From Sphingobacterium litopenaei (GTDB taxonomy: Bacteria; Bacteroidota; Bacteroidia; Sphingobacteriales; Sphingobacteriaceae), in the NCBI RefSeq assembly GCF_014692495.1, contig NZ_JACOIJ010000011.1, positions 42,336-106,335 of the forward strand: a DNA stretch of 64,000 nt. Direction: 5' to 3'. Shown here in pieces: positions 1-10,502 of this stretch. The first letter of the stretch is position 1; each line of letters begins with the position of its first letter. A program made the translations under genes and the position numbers. The notes under the pieces were generated by a model that saw nothing but the letters and a program-made list of their open reading frames with translations, was not told the origin of the DNA and did no database searches.

Positions 1-2560
<2,560 letters not shown>

Positions 2561-2593
2561 AAAAAAAAGTCCTCCAGAAATCTGAAGGACTTT
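2561..2593 (-). terminator. Rho-independent terminator of tRNA-Arg
   Basis: On the minus strand an AAAGTCCT/AGGACTTT stem (arms 2566-2573 and 2586-2593) closes a short loop and is followed by a run of eight T (2568 down to 2561). It sits just downstream of the tRNA-Arg 3' end and ends that transcript. Confidence 0.85.
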
Positions 2594-2601
2594 GAAAGAA
2601 G

Positions 2602-2675
2602 TACGCCAAAAGGGATTCGAACCCCTGACCGACGGTTTAGAAAACCGTTGCTCTATCCAGCTGAGCTATTGGCGC
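2602..2675 (-). tRNA. tRNA-Arg (anticodon TCT)
   Basis: A 74-nt cloverleaf on the minus strand. The acceptor 5' arm GCGCCAA pairs with TTGGCGT (one G-U at the end), followed by discriminator A. The D arm contains AGCTCAGCTGGATAGAGC. The anticodon stem ACGGT/ACCGT encloses loop TTTCTAA, giving anticodon TCT, which reads AGA/AGG. The T arm is AGGGGTTCGAATCCCTT. CCA is not encoded. It has its own promoter and terminator and is monocistronic. Confidence 0.95.
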
Positions 2676-2691
2676 TTCCCTTTCGGTAGTA

Positions 2692-2721
2692 CAAAAGTAG
2701 TATTTTGTAGATTATTTCCAA
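2692..2721 (-). promoter_or_regulatory. Sigma-A type promoter of tRNA-Arg
   Basis: On the minus strand TTG (2719-2721) is followed by a 19-nt spacer and TACTTTTG (2699 down to 2692). This matches the Bacteroidota consensus TTG-N19-TAnnTTTG. The tRNA 5' end lies 17 nt further on. The tRNA-Ser promoter in this window has the identical -7 octamer and spacer length. Confidence 0.8.
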
Positions 2722-2789
2722 AATATATATGCCAAATTTTGCTTATATTTCAATAACTATTTGCTAGACAATTGAATAAATTTTACTGA

Positions 2790-2813
2790 ATTTCTTAATC
2801 TAGATTAAGAAAT
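2790..2813. promoter_or_regulatory. 24-bp perfect palindrome upstream of the YceI gene
   Basis: The half-site ATTTCTTAATCT is followed directly by its exact reverse complement, with no mismatch or spacer. Its centre (2801.5) is 30.5 bp upstream of the first base of the -7 element TATCTTTG. It therefore occupies the -33 region, where no TTG is seen. This is the position expected for an operator bound by a dimeric regulator. It is unlikely to be a terminator, because no T-run follows on either side. Confidence 0.7.
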
Positions 2814-2831
2814 CGAATAGCAAGGGCAATC

Positions 2832-2839
2832 TATCTTTG
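2832..2839 (+). promoter_or_regulatory. -7 element of the YceI gene
   Basis: TATCTTTG matches TAnnTTTG. The expected transcription start would be near 2845, leaving a leader of about 40 nt before the ATG at 2887. No good -33 TTG is present at the usual distance; the palindrome lies there instead. Confidence 0.65.
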
Positions 2840-2886
2840 TAGGACACAGAAATAAATAATATTCATCATTTAATATAGACTTAATT

Positions 2887-3411
2887 ATGGCAAATTGGCA
2901 ATTAGACCCAGCACACAGTGAATTAGAATTTAAAGTTCGTCACATGATGATTTCTACTGTAAAAGGACAGTTTAAATCATTTGAAGTAAATTTAGAAAAT
3001 GCTTCCGATGACTTGACTCAAGCACAGGTAGAAGTAAAAATAGAAGTCGATTCTATCGATACTAAAAATGATCAACGCGATCAGCATTTAAAAAGCTCAG
3101 ACTTTTTTGATTCAGCAAGCAATCAATTTATAACTTTCAAGTCTACTTCAGTGGCAAAAGAAGATGACGATGAATATAAAGTAACTGGCGACCTTACGAT
3201 CAAAGGAATTTCTAAATCTATTACTGTAGATGTAGAATTTGGAGGTGTTGCAAAGGATCCTTGGGGTAATGATAAAGTGGGATATACGGTAAGTGGTAAA
3301 ATAAATAGAACGGATTTTGATTTAACTTGGAATGCGGCTTTAGAAACAGGAGGGGTAATGGTGTCAGAAGAAGTGAAATTTTCAGCAGATTTACAATTTG
3401 TAAAATCTTAA
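2887..3411 (+). CDS. YceI family protein
   Basis: A 174-residue protein starting MANWQLDPAHSELEF, the typical N-terminus of the YceI lipocalin-like family. Members form a beta-barrel with a hydrophobic cavity that binds isoprenoid or amide-type lipids. Conserved blocks are visible: VRHMMISTVKGQF (residues 18-30), HLKSSDFFD (74-82), GDLTIKGISK and DFDLTWNAALETGG near the end. There is no signal peptide, so this member is probably cytoplasmic, unlike E. coli YceI. In Bacteroidota such genes are commonly stress- or MarR-regulated, which I offer as background only. Transcription likely starts at the TATCTTTG promoter, controlled through the 24-bp palindrome. The physiological ligand is unknown. 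Confidence 0.92.
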   Translation: MANWQLDPAHSELEFKVRHMMISTVKGQFKSFEVNLENASDDLTQAQVEVKIEVDSIDTKNDQRDQHLKSSDFFDSASNQFITFKSTSVAKEDDDEYKVTGDLTIKGISKSITVDVEFGGVAKDPWGNDKVGYTVSGKINRTDFDLTWNAALETGGVMVSEEVKFSADLQFVKS

Positions 3412-3468
3412 TATCCAGCGGAATGTTGTTCTAATGCCCTTTAAAAGCATTTTATTTTAAAATAAATT

Positions 3469-3498
3469 TTGCAAATCAGGGTAGAATTTCTACTTTTG
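3469..3498 (+). promoter_or_regulatory. Sigma-A type promoter of tRNA-Ser
   Basis: TTG (3469-3471), a 19-nt spacer, then TACTTTTG (3491-3498). The tRNA begins only 4 nt after this element, so the primary transcript would start essentially at the mature 5' end. Confidence 0.8.
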
Positions 3499-3502
3499 TG
3501 GC

Positions 3503-3587
3503 GGAGAGTTGGCAGAGTGGTCGAATGCGGCGGTCTTGAAAACCGTTAACTGTCACAGGTTCGGGGGTTCGAATCCCTCACTCTCCG
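3503..3587 (+). tRNA. tRNA-Ser (anticodon TGA)
   Basis: An 85-nt class II tRNA. The acceptor GGAGAGT pairs with ACTCTCC and the discriminator is G. The anticodon stem GCGGT/ACCGT encloses loop CTTGAAA, giving anticodon TGA, which reads UCA/UCG. A long variable arm follows, then the T arm GGGGTTCGAATCCC. CCA is not encoded. A reading frame of 73 codons overlapping it is an artefact. Confidence 0.95.
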
Positions 3588-3595
3588 CAGAAAAT

Positions 3596-3620
3596 GCTTC
3601 ATCGAAAGATGGAGCTTTTT
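3596..3620 (+). terminator. Rho-independent terminator of tRNA-Ser
   Basis: An 8-bp stem GCTTCATC/GATGGAGC (one G-T pair) with a GAAA tetraloop, followed by TTTTT. It lies 8 nt after the tRNA. Confidence 0.85.
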
Positions 3621-3770
3621 GCATTTATCCCCCCTTCAAGAACTTAAATCTCAAAACATTTTTGAGTAGAAACTTATCCCTCCAGTATAGCAAGTATTCT
3701 TCGATATTTTCTGTATATGATTGTTACTAATTCCTTTTTCTGAGCAATTAGAGATTGATTTTATCTGAGT

Positions 3771-3815
3771 TTACGGTTTCCCGTATTTAGGAAGAATTGA
3801 TTTGTAGTATGTTTA
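3771..3815 (+). promoter_or_regulatory. Palindromic promoter element (copy 1) upstream of the WYL gene
   Basis: The inverted repeat TACGGTTTCCCGTA (3772-3785) has arms TACGG/CCGTA. Its reverse complement matches the site at 24719-24732 at 13 of 14 positions. The best -7 candidate, TATGTTTA (3808-3815, five of six fixed consensus bases), begins exactly 29.5 bp from the palindrome centre. The spacing is identical in the second copy. No protein is known to bind it from this sequence alone. The gene start lies 76 bp after the -7 element. Confidence 0.7.
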
Positions 3816-3891
3816 CACGAATACCAACATGTCTTAATTTTTAGTCAATAGCTGTATAAATATTTAAGCATATAAAATTTACAAGATAACT

Positions 3892-4179
3892 ATGAGAACA
3901 GAAATTATAAATGCAATCAAAAATCAACAGATAATTAAATTATATTATGAAGGAGAATTAAGAATAGTAGAACCTCATTGTTATGGAATAACTACAGCGG
4001 GTAATGAAGGCTTGCGAGCTTATCAAATTGGTGGATATTCTTCGTATGAATCAATAGGATGGAAAATGTTTTATTTGGGTAGAGCCGATGATGTTGTTAT
4101 TACAGAACACAATTTCATAATTAGAACTGGCTATAAAAAGGGAGAAAAAGGAATGTCTGTTATTTTCGCTGAAATTTGA
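3892..4179 (+). CDS. Stand-alone WYL-like domain protein
   Basis: A 95-residue protein whose pattern (AIKNQQIIKLYYEGELRIVEP, then ITTAGNEGLRAYQIGG) resembles the first half of the WYL domain. That is an Sm-like ligand-sensing fold usually fused to an HTH in regulators, including those of phage-defence systems. Here it stands alone: there is no HTH, signal peptide or membrane segment. It is a single gene, with no close neighbour in the same direction. Its promoter carries a palindrome shared with the PLD gene at 24794. It could be a small modulator protein or simply a conserved single-domain protein common in Bacteroidota. The domain call is by pattern recognition and moderately sure; the function is not known. 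Confidence 0.65.
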   Translation: MRTEIINAIKNQQIIKLYYEGELRIVEPHCYGITTAGNEGLRAYQIGGYSSYESIGWKMFYLGRADDVVITEHNFIIRTGYKKGEKGMSVIFAEI

Positions 4180-4408
4180 TTATGTAAAAAATATAGAAAT
4201 TCGGGACGATGTTCAGTAGGCTACTCCTTTGAAATAGTTGTTGATTATATAATTGGAGAGTTTTGAGGATCGTTAAGGATTGGAAGAAGACTTATATAAA
4301 TCCTTCGAAAAGCAATAATTAAACATAGTAAACCAAAGAAGACCAGGGTTTATAAAATGAATTTAATCCCTCGTGTAAAGGCTAATATTTAGAAATACTA
4401 CTCTTAAA

Positions 4409-4438
4409 TAAAAAAGGTCTTAAATACTTTAAGACCTT
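4409..4438 (-). terminator. Terminator of the DUF4397-like lipoprotein gene
   Basis: A perfect 11-bp stem AAGGTCTTAAA/TTTAAGACCTT (4414-4424 and 4428-4438) with a 3-nt loop. On the minus strand it is followed by TTTTTAT. It starts 24 nt after the stop of the gene at 4462. The region 4180-4408 before it holds nothing recognisable. Confidence 0.85.
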
Positions 4439-4461
4439 CATGGCAAATTTATATTTGGTAT

Positions 4462-5157
4462 TTAATTTCTGTATTGTTGATGAGCAATAAGCTCATAGGT
4501 GTTTTCCGTGTTGTGCTTTATTAATATCAAGGTATAATACATTCCTGTACTCAAATTGATATCTTTTTCAGCTAAAGTGTCACCTGCACTATTTTTAGCT
4601 ATTAATTTCTTTTGACCTGATGATTGTGATACAAATTTGAAGCTATTATTTGAAAGCGTATTGCCATCGTAGGTACGGTTTGCAAAAACTTCATTTTCTC
4701 CTATGTATAAATCAACATTAATCTTGTCGTAAGCTAGATTCACAAAACGAATCCCCGAATTAGTAGATAAGTTATTTAGTAATGTATCACTGACCACATG
4801 CTGACCTACTTTATTTTCAGCTTTTGAAAAAACGATGGAGGTATATAAAAGGCTATCTTTAATAGCGTAGGTACTGTCGATTAGAATTTTGTTGGTAGGG
4901 TCTATAGTTTGAATTTTTCTGTTTCCTGGGTAGAGATAAACAAAATTGATTCCTTTAAAAGGTAGCGGATTATTCATTGTCTGAATAAAGTTGTTGTCCG
5001 CTTTGTGAATAATGGAATTATAACCTGTATGTACATTAATCATTGTGAAACCCGCTTGAGGAATGTTAGGAGAATTAAGATCATCCTTCAGGCAACTTGT
5101 CATCACAAATGAGCTTGCAATTGCTAAAAAAAATAATTTAAAAATATGTGTATTCAT
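4462..5157 (-). CDS. DUF4397-like lipoprotein
   Basis: A 231-residue protein with a lipoprotein signal peptide (hydrophobic residues 6-20, lipobox FVMTSC with Cys22). It is therefore anchored in the inner or outer membrane facing outward. The mature part shows two beta-rich segments: AGFTMINVHTGYNSI near residue 35 and GIRFVNLAYDKINVDLYIG near residue 137. Both resemble the DUF4397 repeat, in which a short strand is followed by VDVYVNG-like text. A closing LSTGMYYTLILI strand follows. Such proteins are frequent in Bacteroidota and have no assigned biochemical role. It is monocistronic, with its own terminator. I am fairly sure of the localisation and moderately sure of the domain. Confidence 0.75.
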   Translation of the reverse strand: MNTHIFKLFFLAIASSFVMTSCLKDDLNSPNIPQAGFTMINVHTGYNSIIHKADNNFIQTMNNPLPFKGINFVYLYPGNRKIQTIDPTNKILIDSTYAIKDSLLYTSIVFSKAENKVGQHVVSDTLLNNLSTNSGIRFVNLAYDKINVDLYIGENEVFANRTYDGNTLSNNSFKFVSQSSGQKKLIAKNSAGDTLAEKDINLSTGMYYTLILIKHNTENTYELIAHQQYRN

Positions 5158-5225
5158 AAGACTGTTGTTTTAATGCTTTTATAGATAAAACGCAAGAACA
5201 ACATGTTTAGCTACACATATACTAA

Positions 5226-5257
5226 GAAAGGCATCCCATTTTTATGAGATGCCTTTC
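5226..5257 (-). terminator. Hairpin downstream of nhaA
   Basis: A 10-bp perfect stem GAAAGGCATC/GATGCCTTTC (5226-5235 and 5248-5257) with further internal pairs. It is the only strong hairpin between nhaA and the next minus-strand gene and lies about 107 nt after the nhaA stop. The following minus-strand sequence (TTAGTATA) is only weakly T-rich, so termination is plausible but not certain. Confidence 0.55.
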
Positions 5258-5363
5258 AAATAAGAGTTTAAGTTGATTAAATTATTGTAAATATACCCTC
5301 TAGGTTAATGATATTTCCTAATCTGAAATTTAATATATCTTTTTTGTAGCTATCTAGCTATAG

Positions 5364-6545
5364 CTAATCTATTTGTGTGTTTTTCTTACCTAATGCTGAA
5401 AGATAGGTATATCCTAAAACTCCAGCTAGTAAAGATGCTACAAGTATAGCTAATTTTGCTTCTTCGATATGTAAAGCGTCTGAGAAAGAAAGCATAGCTA
5501 CGAAAATAGACATCGTAAAACCAATACCTCCGAGTAATCCTACACCAAACATATGTTTCCAGCCTGCGCCTTCAGGTAAGGAGGATAAACCAGATTTGAC
5601 ACATAGCCAACAGGTCAAAAGAATTCCTACAGATTTACCCACAATAAGTCCCAAAATAATACCTAATCCCATTGGTGACGTAAGACCGCCTAACATATCT
5701 GTACTTAAGACAATAGCCGTATTGACAAAAGCAAAAATCGGAATAATAATAAAGTTCACAGGTTTAGCTAATAGATGCTCTAATTTTTCTAATGGAGACT
5801 CTTTCTCGTCTGGAGTTGTAGGTAAAGTCATCGCAGTAAGTACACCCGCAATGGTGGCGTGAATACCCGAGTGATGGATAAAGTACCACATAAAAATTCC
5901 AGGAATGATATAAGCTAGGATGTTCTTTACTCCAAATTTGTTGAAGGCTAATTGTAAGGCGAAAATTCCTCCAGCATACAATAAATAAGTATAATGTAAA
6001 TCGGAAGAATAGAAAATAGCAATTACGAGAATAGCTAATAAATCGTCCACGATAGCTAAAGCTGCTAAAAATACTTTTAAGCTTGCTGGTACACGTTTGT
6101 CCAACATCGATATTACCGCTAAAGCGAAAGCAATATCAGTAGCCATTGGGATACCCCAACCATGATGCGTATCTGCATTATGGTTAAATATGGCATAGAT
6201 AGCAGCAGGCAATAAAGCACCACCAATGGCAGCGAAGATTGGAAGTGCAGCTTTTTTAGGTGAAGCTAATTCCCCTTCTACTAATTCGCGTTTGATTTCT
6301 AATCCTACTAATAGAAAGAAAATAGCCATAAGACCGTCGTCAATCCATTGTTTTATACTGTAATTTAGTTGAATAGATTCATTTTCAAAACCTACTGTAG
6401 TAGATAAAAAGGTAAGTAAACCTTCTCCTAAAGGTGAATTGGCAATAATTAAAGCTAGGACAACGCAAATAAATAAAATTATTCCTCCGCCAGTGCTGGA
6501 CTCGAAAAACTCTTTGAATGTACGTAAATTAATAAGTTTTGACAT
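5364..6545 (-). CDS. nhaA: Na+/H+ antiporter NhaA
   Basis: A 393-residue inner-membrane antiporter with about 12 transmembrane segments. It exchanges internal sodium for protons to hold pH and sodium balance. Key acidic residues are visible: Asp137 in PMATDIAFALAV and the Asp167-Asp168 pair in AIVDDLLAILVI, equivalent to E. coli Asp133, Asp163 and Asp164. The family motif WIDDGLMAIFFLLVGLEIKRE is at residues 67-87. It starts 34 bp after the stop of the ABC permease gene in the same direction. It may be co-transcribed with that pair, since no separate promoter was seen. Length and motifs are normal. Confidence 0.97.
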   Translation of the reverse strand: MSKLINLRTFKEFFESSTGGGIILFICVVLALIIANSPLGEGLLTFLSTTVGFENESIQLNYSIKQWIDDGLMAIFFLLVGLEIKRELVEGELASPKKAALPIFAAIGGALLPAAIYAIFNHNADTHHGWGIPMATDIAFALAVISMLDKRVPASLKVFLAALAIVDDLLAILVIAIFYSSDLHYTYLLYAGGIFALQLAFNKFGVKNILAYIIPGIFMWYFIHHSGIHATIAGVLTAMTLPTTPDEKESPLEKLEHLLAKPVNFIIIPIFAFVNTAIVLSTDMLGGLTSPMGLGIILGLIVGKSVGILLTCWLCVKSGLSSLPEGAGWKHMFGVGLLGGIGFTMSIFVAMLSFSDALHIEEAKLAILVASLLAGVLGYTYLSALGKKNTQID

Positions 6546-6579
6546 GATATGTTTTTGTGATTTCTGATTGTAAAAGTAA

Positions 6580-7920
6580 TTAACTTTTGTATTTAAACCA
6601 TTTTATAAGCTCTTTGTAGCTTGCTTTCTTTCCATACATTAATATTCCTACACGATAAATACGCGCTGCAAACCAAGTAGTTAGAATAAATCCTAGGATT
6701 AATAAAATAGCCGAAATAATGATTTGCCACGTTGGAACTCCAAAAGGTATTCTAACTAACATAGCAATTGGAGAGGTAAAAGGAATAAAGCTTAACCACA
6801 TTGCGACCGAACCATGTGGATTGTTTATTAAGACACCAAAAGAAAGAGCGTAAGTTAATAATAAGGGCATTGTAATAGGAAGTGTAAACTGTGAAGCTTC
6901 GGTTTCACTATCTACTGCCGAACCTACTGCCGCAAATAATGCACTATATATAAGGTAGCCTCCCAAGAAGAACACAAAAAAGCAAACTACTATCTCCGTT
7001 AAATTCAAGGTTTGTAATAAGCCTATAATTTCAACGAATGTTTCTCCATCAAAAGAAGAGGAAGTTTGATCTATTGGTGTATCCGCCATCCCAATCTGTT
7101 GCGATTTGTTTTGCATCAGTTGATTAGCCAAATCTTCTTTTGAAACAATAGTGCTGGATGCTATACCTGCTAAGGTGATAGAAACGATAATCCATAGCGC
7201 AAACTGCGTTAACCCGACTAGACCAATACCTATAATTTTTCCCATCATGAGCTGAAATGGTTTTACTGACGAAATTATAACCTCAATAATACGGCTGTTT
7301 TTTTCTTCAATAATACCACGCATGACTTGTGAGCCATATAAGAATAAAGAAATATATACCAGAATCGACAGGGCCAACGAAATAGCCATGGCAACTTCGG
7401 TGTTGGATTCTGTGGCGGTTCCATCTTTAATTTCTTTGGATTTGATAACCACATTGGATTTAATAGCGCGACGCATATCTTTAGTTATGCCATAGGATTC
7501 ATATTTTTTATCCTTAATTATACGATTAAGGCTGTCGCGAATCTCAGCTTCAGTCGAAATGTTTGGTTTGTCTACAGACAAAAATTCTACAGATTCACTA
7601 TCGTAAAAATCTCTCGGAATATGAAGAATACTTGTGTTGTCTTTTGCAGAATTGATACTCTTTATTTGTTGTTGTATATCTTGATTTTCTTTTAGATAAG
7701 TAACGTTTTTTGAAGAATTCAATTTGTTGATGACATCATTAGTTTCATCTACGATATAGACTACAGTGTGACTTTCGTCAAAGCTTTTTTTCGTTAGAAA
7801 AATAACGCCGACGTACATGGCTATAAAAAATAACGGTACTAAAAAAGTCGTAAGTAAAAAGGATTTTTTGCGAACACGTGTCAAATATTCACGTTGTATG
7901 ATAAGTTTAATTTTGTTCAT
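6580..7920 (-). CDS. ABC-2 type transporter permease (NatB-like)
   Basis: A 446-residue membrane subunit of an ABC exporter. The N-terminus is IIQREYLTRVRKKSFLL, with a first transmembrane helix at about residues 22-42. An extracytoplasmic domain of about 130 residues follows. The C-terminal half has five to six hydrophobic helices, including ISLALSILVYISLFLYGSQVMRG, where the motif RGIIEEKNSRI follows. This architecture matches the NatB/YhaP group of ABC-2 permeases, some of which export sodium. Adjacency to nhaA would suit that role, but this is inference. The start overlaps the end of the ATPase gene by 14 bp, so translation is coupled. Confidence 0.9.
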   Translation of the reverse strand: MNKIKLIIQREYLTRVRKKSFLLTTFLVPLFFIAMYVGVIFLTKKSFDESHTVVYIVDETNDVINKLNSSKNVTYLKENQDIQQQIKSINSAKDNTSILHIPRDFYDSESVEFLSVDKPNISTEAEIRDSLNRIIKDKKYESYGITKDMRRAIKSNVVIKSKEIKDGTATESNTEVAMAISLALSILVYISLFLYGSQVMRGIIEEKNSRIIEVIISSVKPFQLMMGKIIGIGLVGLTQFALWIIVSITLAGIASSTIVSKEDLANQLMQNKSQQIGMADTPIDQTSSSFDGETFVEIIGLLQTLNLTEIVVCFFVFFLGGYLIYSALFAAVGSAVDSETEASQFTLPITMPLLLTYALSFGVLINNPHGSVAMWLSFIPFTSPIAMLVRIPFGVPTWQIIISAILLILGFILTTWFAARIYRVGILMYGKKASYKELIKWFKYKS

Positions 7921-8836
7921 GAATGATTTCCTGCGTTTGTGTTACCTTTTCAATAAAAATATCGTGAATAGTTGGAATAATTTCCTTGACTTGATTAATC
8001 ATGACTTGCGGAATGAGATAGTTCAAAACGTCATTCAGCTGATATGGCGAATTAATTTTGATTTTTATCTCCACATGATCTTGTTGTGCCGTCAATTCCA
8101 ACAAATCATAGAGTGGGTTTTCGTGGCTGACCAATTTTCCAGTAGGTGTAAATTCAATAAAATATGATTGGTTTTGGTATTGTTTTTTGATTTCTTTTAC
8201 CGAACCATCCAACACTTTCTTAGATTTATTAATCAATGCAATGTTATCACACAGCTCTTCAACTGTTTCCATTCGGTGAGTGGAGTAGATGATAGTAGAG
8301 CCATTTTTATTTAATTCGAGTATTTCGTCTTGAATGATTTGTGCATTGACAGGGTCGAAGCCAGAGAACGGTTCGTCCAATATAATGAGCTTAGGTTCAT
8401 GTAGAATAGTTGCTATGAACTGAACCTTTTGTTGCATTCCTTTACTTAGATCTTCAATTTTTTTATCCCACCAAGTGGAAATGTCTAATTTCTCAAACCA
8501 ATATTGCAGACGTTTTTTCGCTTCAGATTTACTCAAACCTTTTAACTGGGCTAAATATATCATTTGCTCGCCGACTTTCATCTTTTTGTACAATCCTCTC
8601 TCTTCAGGAAGGTAGCCGATTTGTTCTATATGCTTAGGCGAAAGTAGTTCATTATCAAAATATATTTCTCCAGAATCAGGAGCGGTTATTTGATTGATAA
8701 TACGTATTAAGGAAGTTTTACCAGCCCCATTAGGTCCCAGGAGTCCAAAGATTTTTCCTTCAGGAATATCTATCGAGACATCGTCTAATGCACGGTGATT
8801 GGCATACTGTTTAACTATGTTTTTTAAGATTAACAT
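7907..8836 (-). CDS. ABC transporter ATP-binding protein (NatA-like)
   Basis: A 309-residue nucleotide-binding subunit that powers the permease encoded next. Walker A GPNGAGKT is at residues 34-41, the signature LSKGMQ at 130-135, Walker B LIILDEP at 150-156, and the switch His in YSTHRM near 186. The C-terminal 80 residues after the ABC domain are the extension common in this exporter group (DUF4162-like). It is the first gene of a likely three-gene run with the permease and nhaA. Its substrate cannot be read from the sequence. Confidence 0.93.
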   Translation of the reverse strand: MLILKNIVKQYANHRALDDVSIDIPEGKIFGLLGPNGAGKTSLIRIINQITAPDSGEIYFDNELLSPKHIEQIGYLPEERGLYKKMKVGEQMIYLAQLKGLSKSEAKKRLQYWFEKLDISTWWDKKIEDLSKGMQQKVQFIATILHEPKLIILDEPFSGFDPVNAQIIQDEILELNKNGSTIIYSTHRMETVEELCDNIALINKSKKVLDGSVKEIKKQYQNQSYFIEFTPTGKLVSHENPLYDLLELTAQQDHVEIKIKINSPYQLNDVLNYLIPQVMINQVKEIIPTIHDIFIEKVTQTQEIIHEQN

Positions 8837-8925
8837 TTTTTAATAATAGGTCGACTAAAATACTAATAATTACTCGATGTTGGATGTGGTAAATTGCCTG
8901 CTTTTAGATTTCTTAAAATAAATTC

Positions 8926-8933
8926 TACCTTTG
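8926..8933 (+). promoter_or_regulatory. -7 element of engB, immediately before its start codon
   Basis: TACCTTTG matches TAnnTTTG. Only 4 nt separate it from the ATG at 8938, so the transcript is predicted to begin at or within a base or two of the start codon. No good TTG is found at the usual -33 distance. Confidence 0.65.
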
Positions 8934-8937
8934 TTCT

Positions 8938-9561
8938 ATGCTAGTAAAATCCGCAGAATTTGTTTGTAGCAATACACAGGTCGATAAATTGCCTGCTCCG
9001 AATCTACCCGAATATGCTTTTATCGGTAGATCGAACGTGGGTAAATCTTCGTTAATCAATGCTTTGACGAATCGTAAAGGTTTGGCGAAAACCTCACAAA
9101 GACCAGGTAAAACCCAGCTAATTAATCACTTTATTATTAATGATAATTGGTATTTGGTCGATTTACCGGGGTATGGTTATGCCCAAACATCCAAAAAAAA
9201 CAGAGAAGATTGGGGTAAATTCATACGTTATTATTTAACGAGAAGAGAAAATCTACAATGTATTTTTGTGCTAATCGATTCGCGTTTAGAACCCCAGAAG
9301 ATAGATTTGGACTTTTGTTGTTGGTTAGGAGAGAAGGGGTTACCTTTTATGTTGATTTTCACTAAGGGTGATAAACAATCTAATGTGAAGTCCGATCAAA
9401 ATATGGCAAAGTTCAAAAGAGCTCTGCTGAAATGGTTTGAGGAAGTGCCAAGAAGATTTTTGACTTCTTCTGAAGAGAAAGTTGGTTTAGAACCAATTTT
9501 GGCTGCTATTGACGAAATAAATGCCGGTTTTGAGCCACCAATTGTTACAGAGGAGATATGA
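8938..9561 (+). CDS. engB: Ribosome biogenesis GTPase EngB (YsxC/YihA)
   Basis: A 207-residue TrmE-Era-EngA-EngB-type GTPase needed for assembly of the large ribosomal subunit. G1 GRSNVGKSS is at residues 30-38, the G2-region RPGKTQ at 55-60, G3 DLPGYGYA at 75-82 and G4 TKGDK at 142-146. The length is normal and the protein cytoplasmic. The start is fixed by [11 protein letters not shown] and by the promoter lying only 4 nt upstream, which implies a leaderless mRNA. It ends in a 4-bp ATGA overlap with the next gene, so the two are translationally coupled. Confidence 0.96.
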   Translation: MLVKSAEFVCSNTQVDKLPAPNLPEYAFIGRSNVGKSSLINALTNRKGLAKTSQRPGKTQLINHFIINDNWYLVDLPGYGYAQTSKKNREDWGKFIRYYLTRRENLQCIFVLIDSRLEPQKIDLDFCCWLGEKGLPFMLIFTKGDKQSNVKSDQNMAKFKRALLKWFEEVPRRFLTSSEEKVGLEPILAAIDEINAGFEPPIVTEEI

Positions 9562-10421
9562 AAAAATACATGTCTTTAGTGCTTTTTGCACACAGTATAT
9601 TTGCTTTACCTTTTGCCTTCATAGGTTTTTTTCTAGCCGTTAGTACGACGGCTTTTGAGTTTCAATGGTCCTTGTTGGGCTTGATGCTGGTTTGTATGGT
9701 TACCGCGCGTAATGCCGCTATGGCATTCAATCGTTATTTGGATAGAGACATCGATGCGCTGAATCCACGAACAGCTGTGCGAGATATTCCGGCAGGACGT
9801 ATAAGCCCTAAACAAGCACTTACTTTTACCTTAATAAACTGTGCTATCTTTATTGGAGCGACTTATTTTATCAACCCAATGTGTCTTGCATTATCGCCCG
9901 TGGCTTTATTTGTAGTATTGTTTTACTCGTATATGAAACGTATTTCAGCACTTTGCCATTTGGTTTTAGGCTTAGGGCTTGGATTAGCTCCTGTAGGTGC
10001 TTATATGGTTGTTACAGGACAATTTCATATTATTCCAATATTTTATGGACTGGCTGTTTTGACTTGGGTAAGCGGATTTGATATTATTTACGCGTTACAA
10101 GACGAAGAATTTGATAGGGTGAATGGATTAAATTCTATTCCAGCAAATTTTGGAGGACCAAAAGCTTTGAAAATTTCGGAAGTGCTGCATCTACTATCAT
10201 TTATTTTGGTATTACTTCCTGCTTTTTATACTGAAGTAGGACTTTTGTATTATCTAGGAGTGGCATTTTATGGTATATTATTAATATATCAACACCGTAT
10301 TGTCAGTCCCACAGATTTGTCCCGTGTGGATAGAGCTTTTATGACAACGAATGGTATTGCATCGGTCATATTTGCTGTATTTTACTTGTTGGATATCGTG
10401 AGTGGACACTGGCTTTTTTAA
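9558..10421 (+). CDS. UbiA-type prenyltransferase, probably MqnP-like
   Basis: A 287-residue integral membrane protein with about 8-9 helices. The two Asp-rich prenyl-diphosphate/Mg sites of the UbiA superfamily are present: NRYLDRDID (58-66) and [12 protein letters not shown] (175-186). It transfers a polyprenyl chain to an aromatic acceptor. The sequence resembles the UbiA-like branch present in organisms without ubiquinone and assigned to the futalosine menaquinone route (MqnP). That assignment is inference, because no other mqn gene is in the window. It overlaps engB by 4 bp. Confidence 0.85.
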   Translation: MKKYMSLVLFAHSIFALPFAFIGFFLAVSTTAFEFQWSLLGLMLVCMVTARNAAMAFNRYLDRDIDALNPRTAVRDIPAGRISPKQALTFTLINCAIFIGATYFINPMCLALSPVALFVVLFYSYMKRISALCHLVLGLGLGLAPVGAYMVVTGQFHIIPIFYGLAVLTWVSGFDIIYALQDEEFDRVNGLNSIPANFGGPKALKISEVLHLLSFILVLLPAFYTEVGLLYYLGVAFYGILLIYQHRIVSPTDLSRVDRAFMTTNGIASVIFAVFYLLDIVSGHWLF

Positions 10422-10502
10422 AAGAATAATTAGGTTTATTGATAAAAAATATTGTCATTCCATTTTGAAATAATAATATTTGCAGAAATCTTAACATATT
10501 AA

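Noticed and set aside
3509..3730. 73-codon frame over tRNA-Ser
   Set aside because: It begins inside the tRNA and runs through its terminator; composition is not protein-like.
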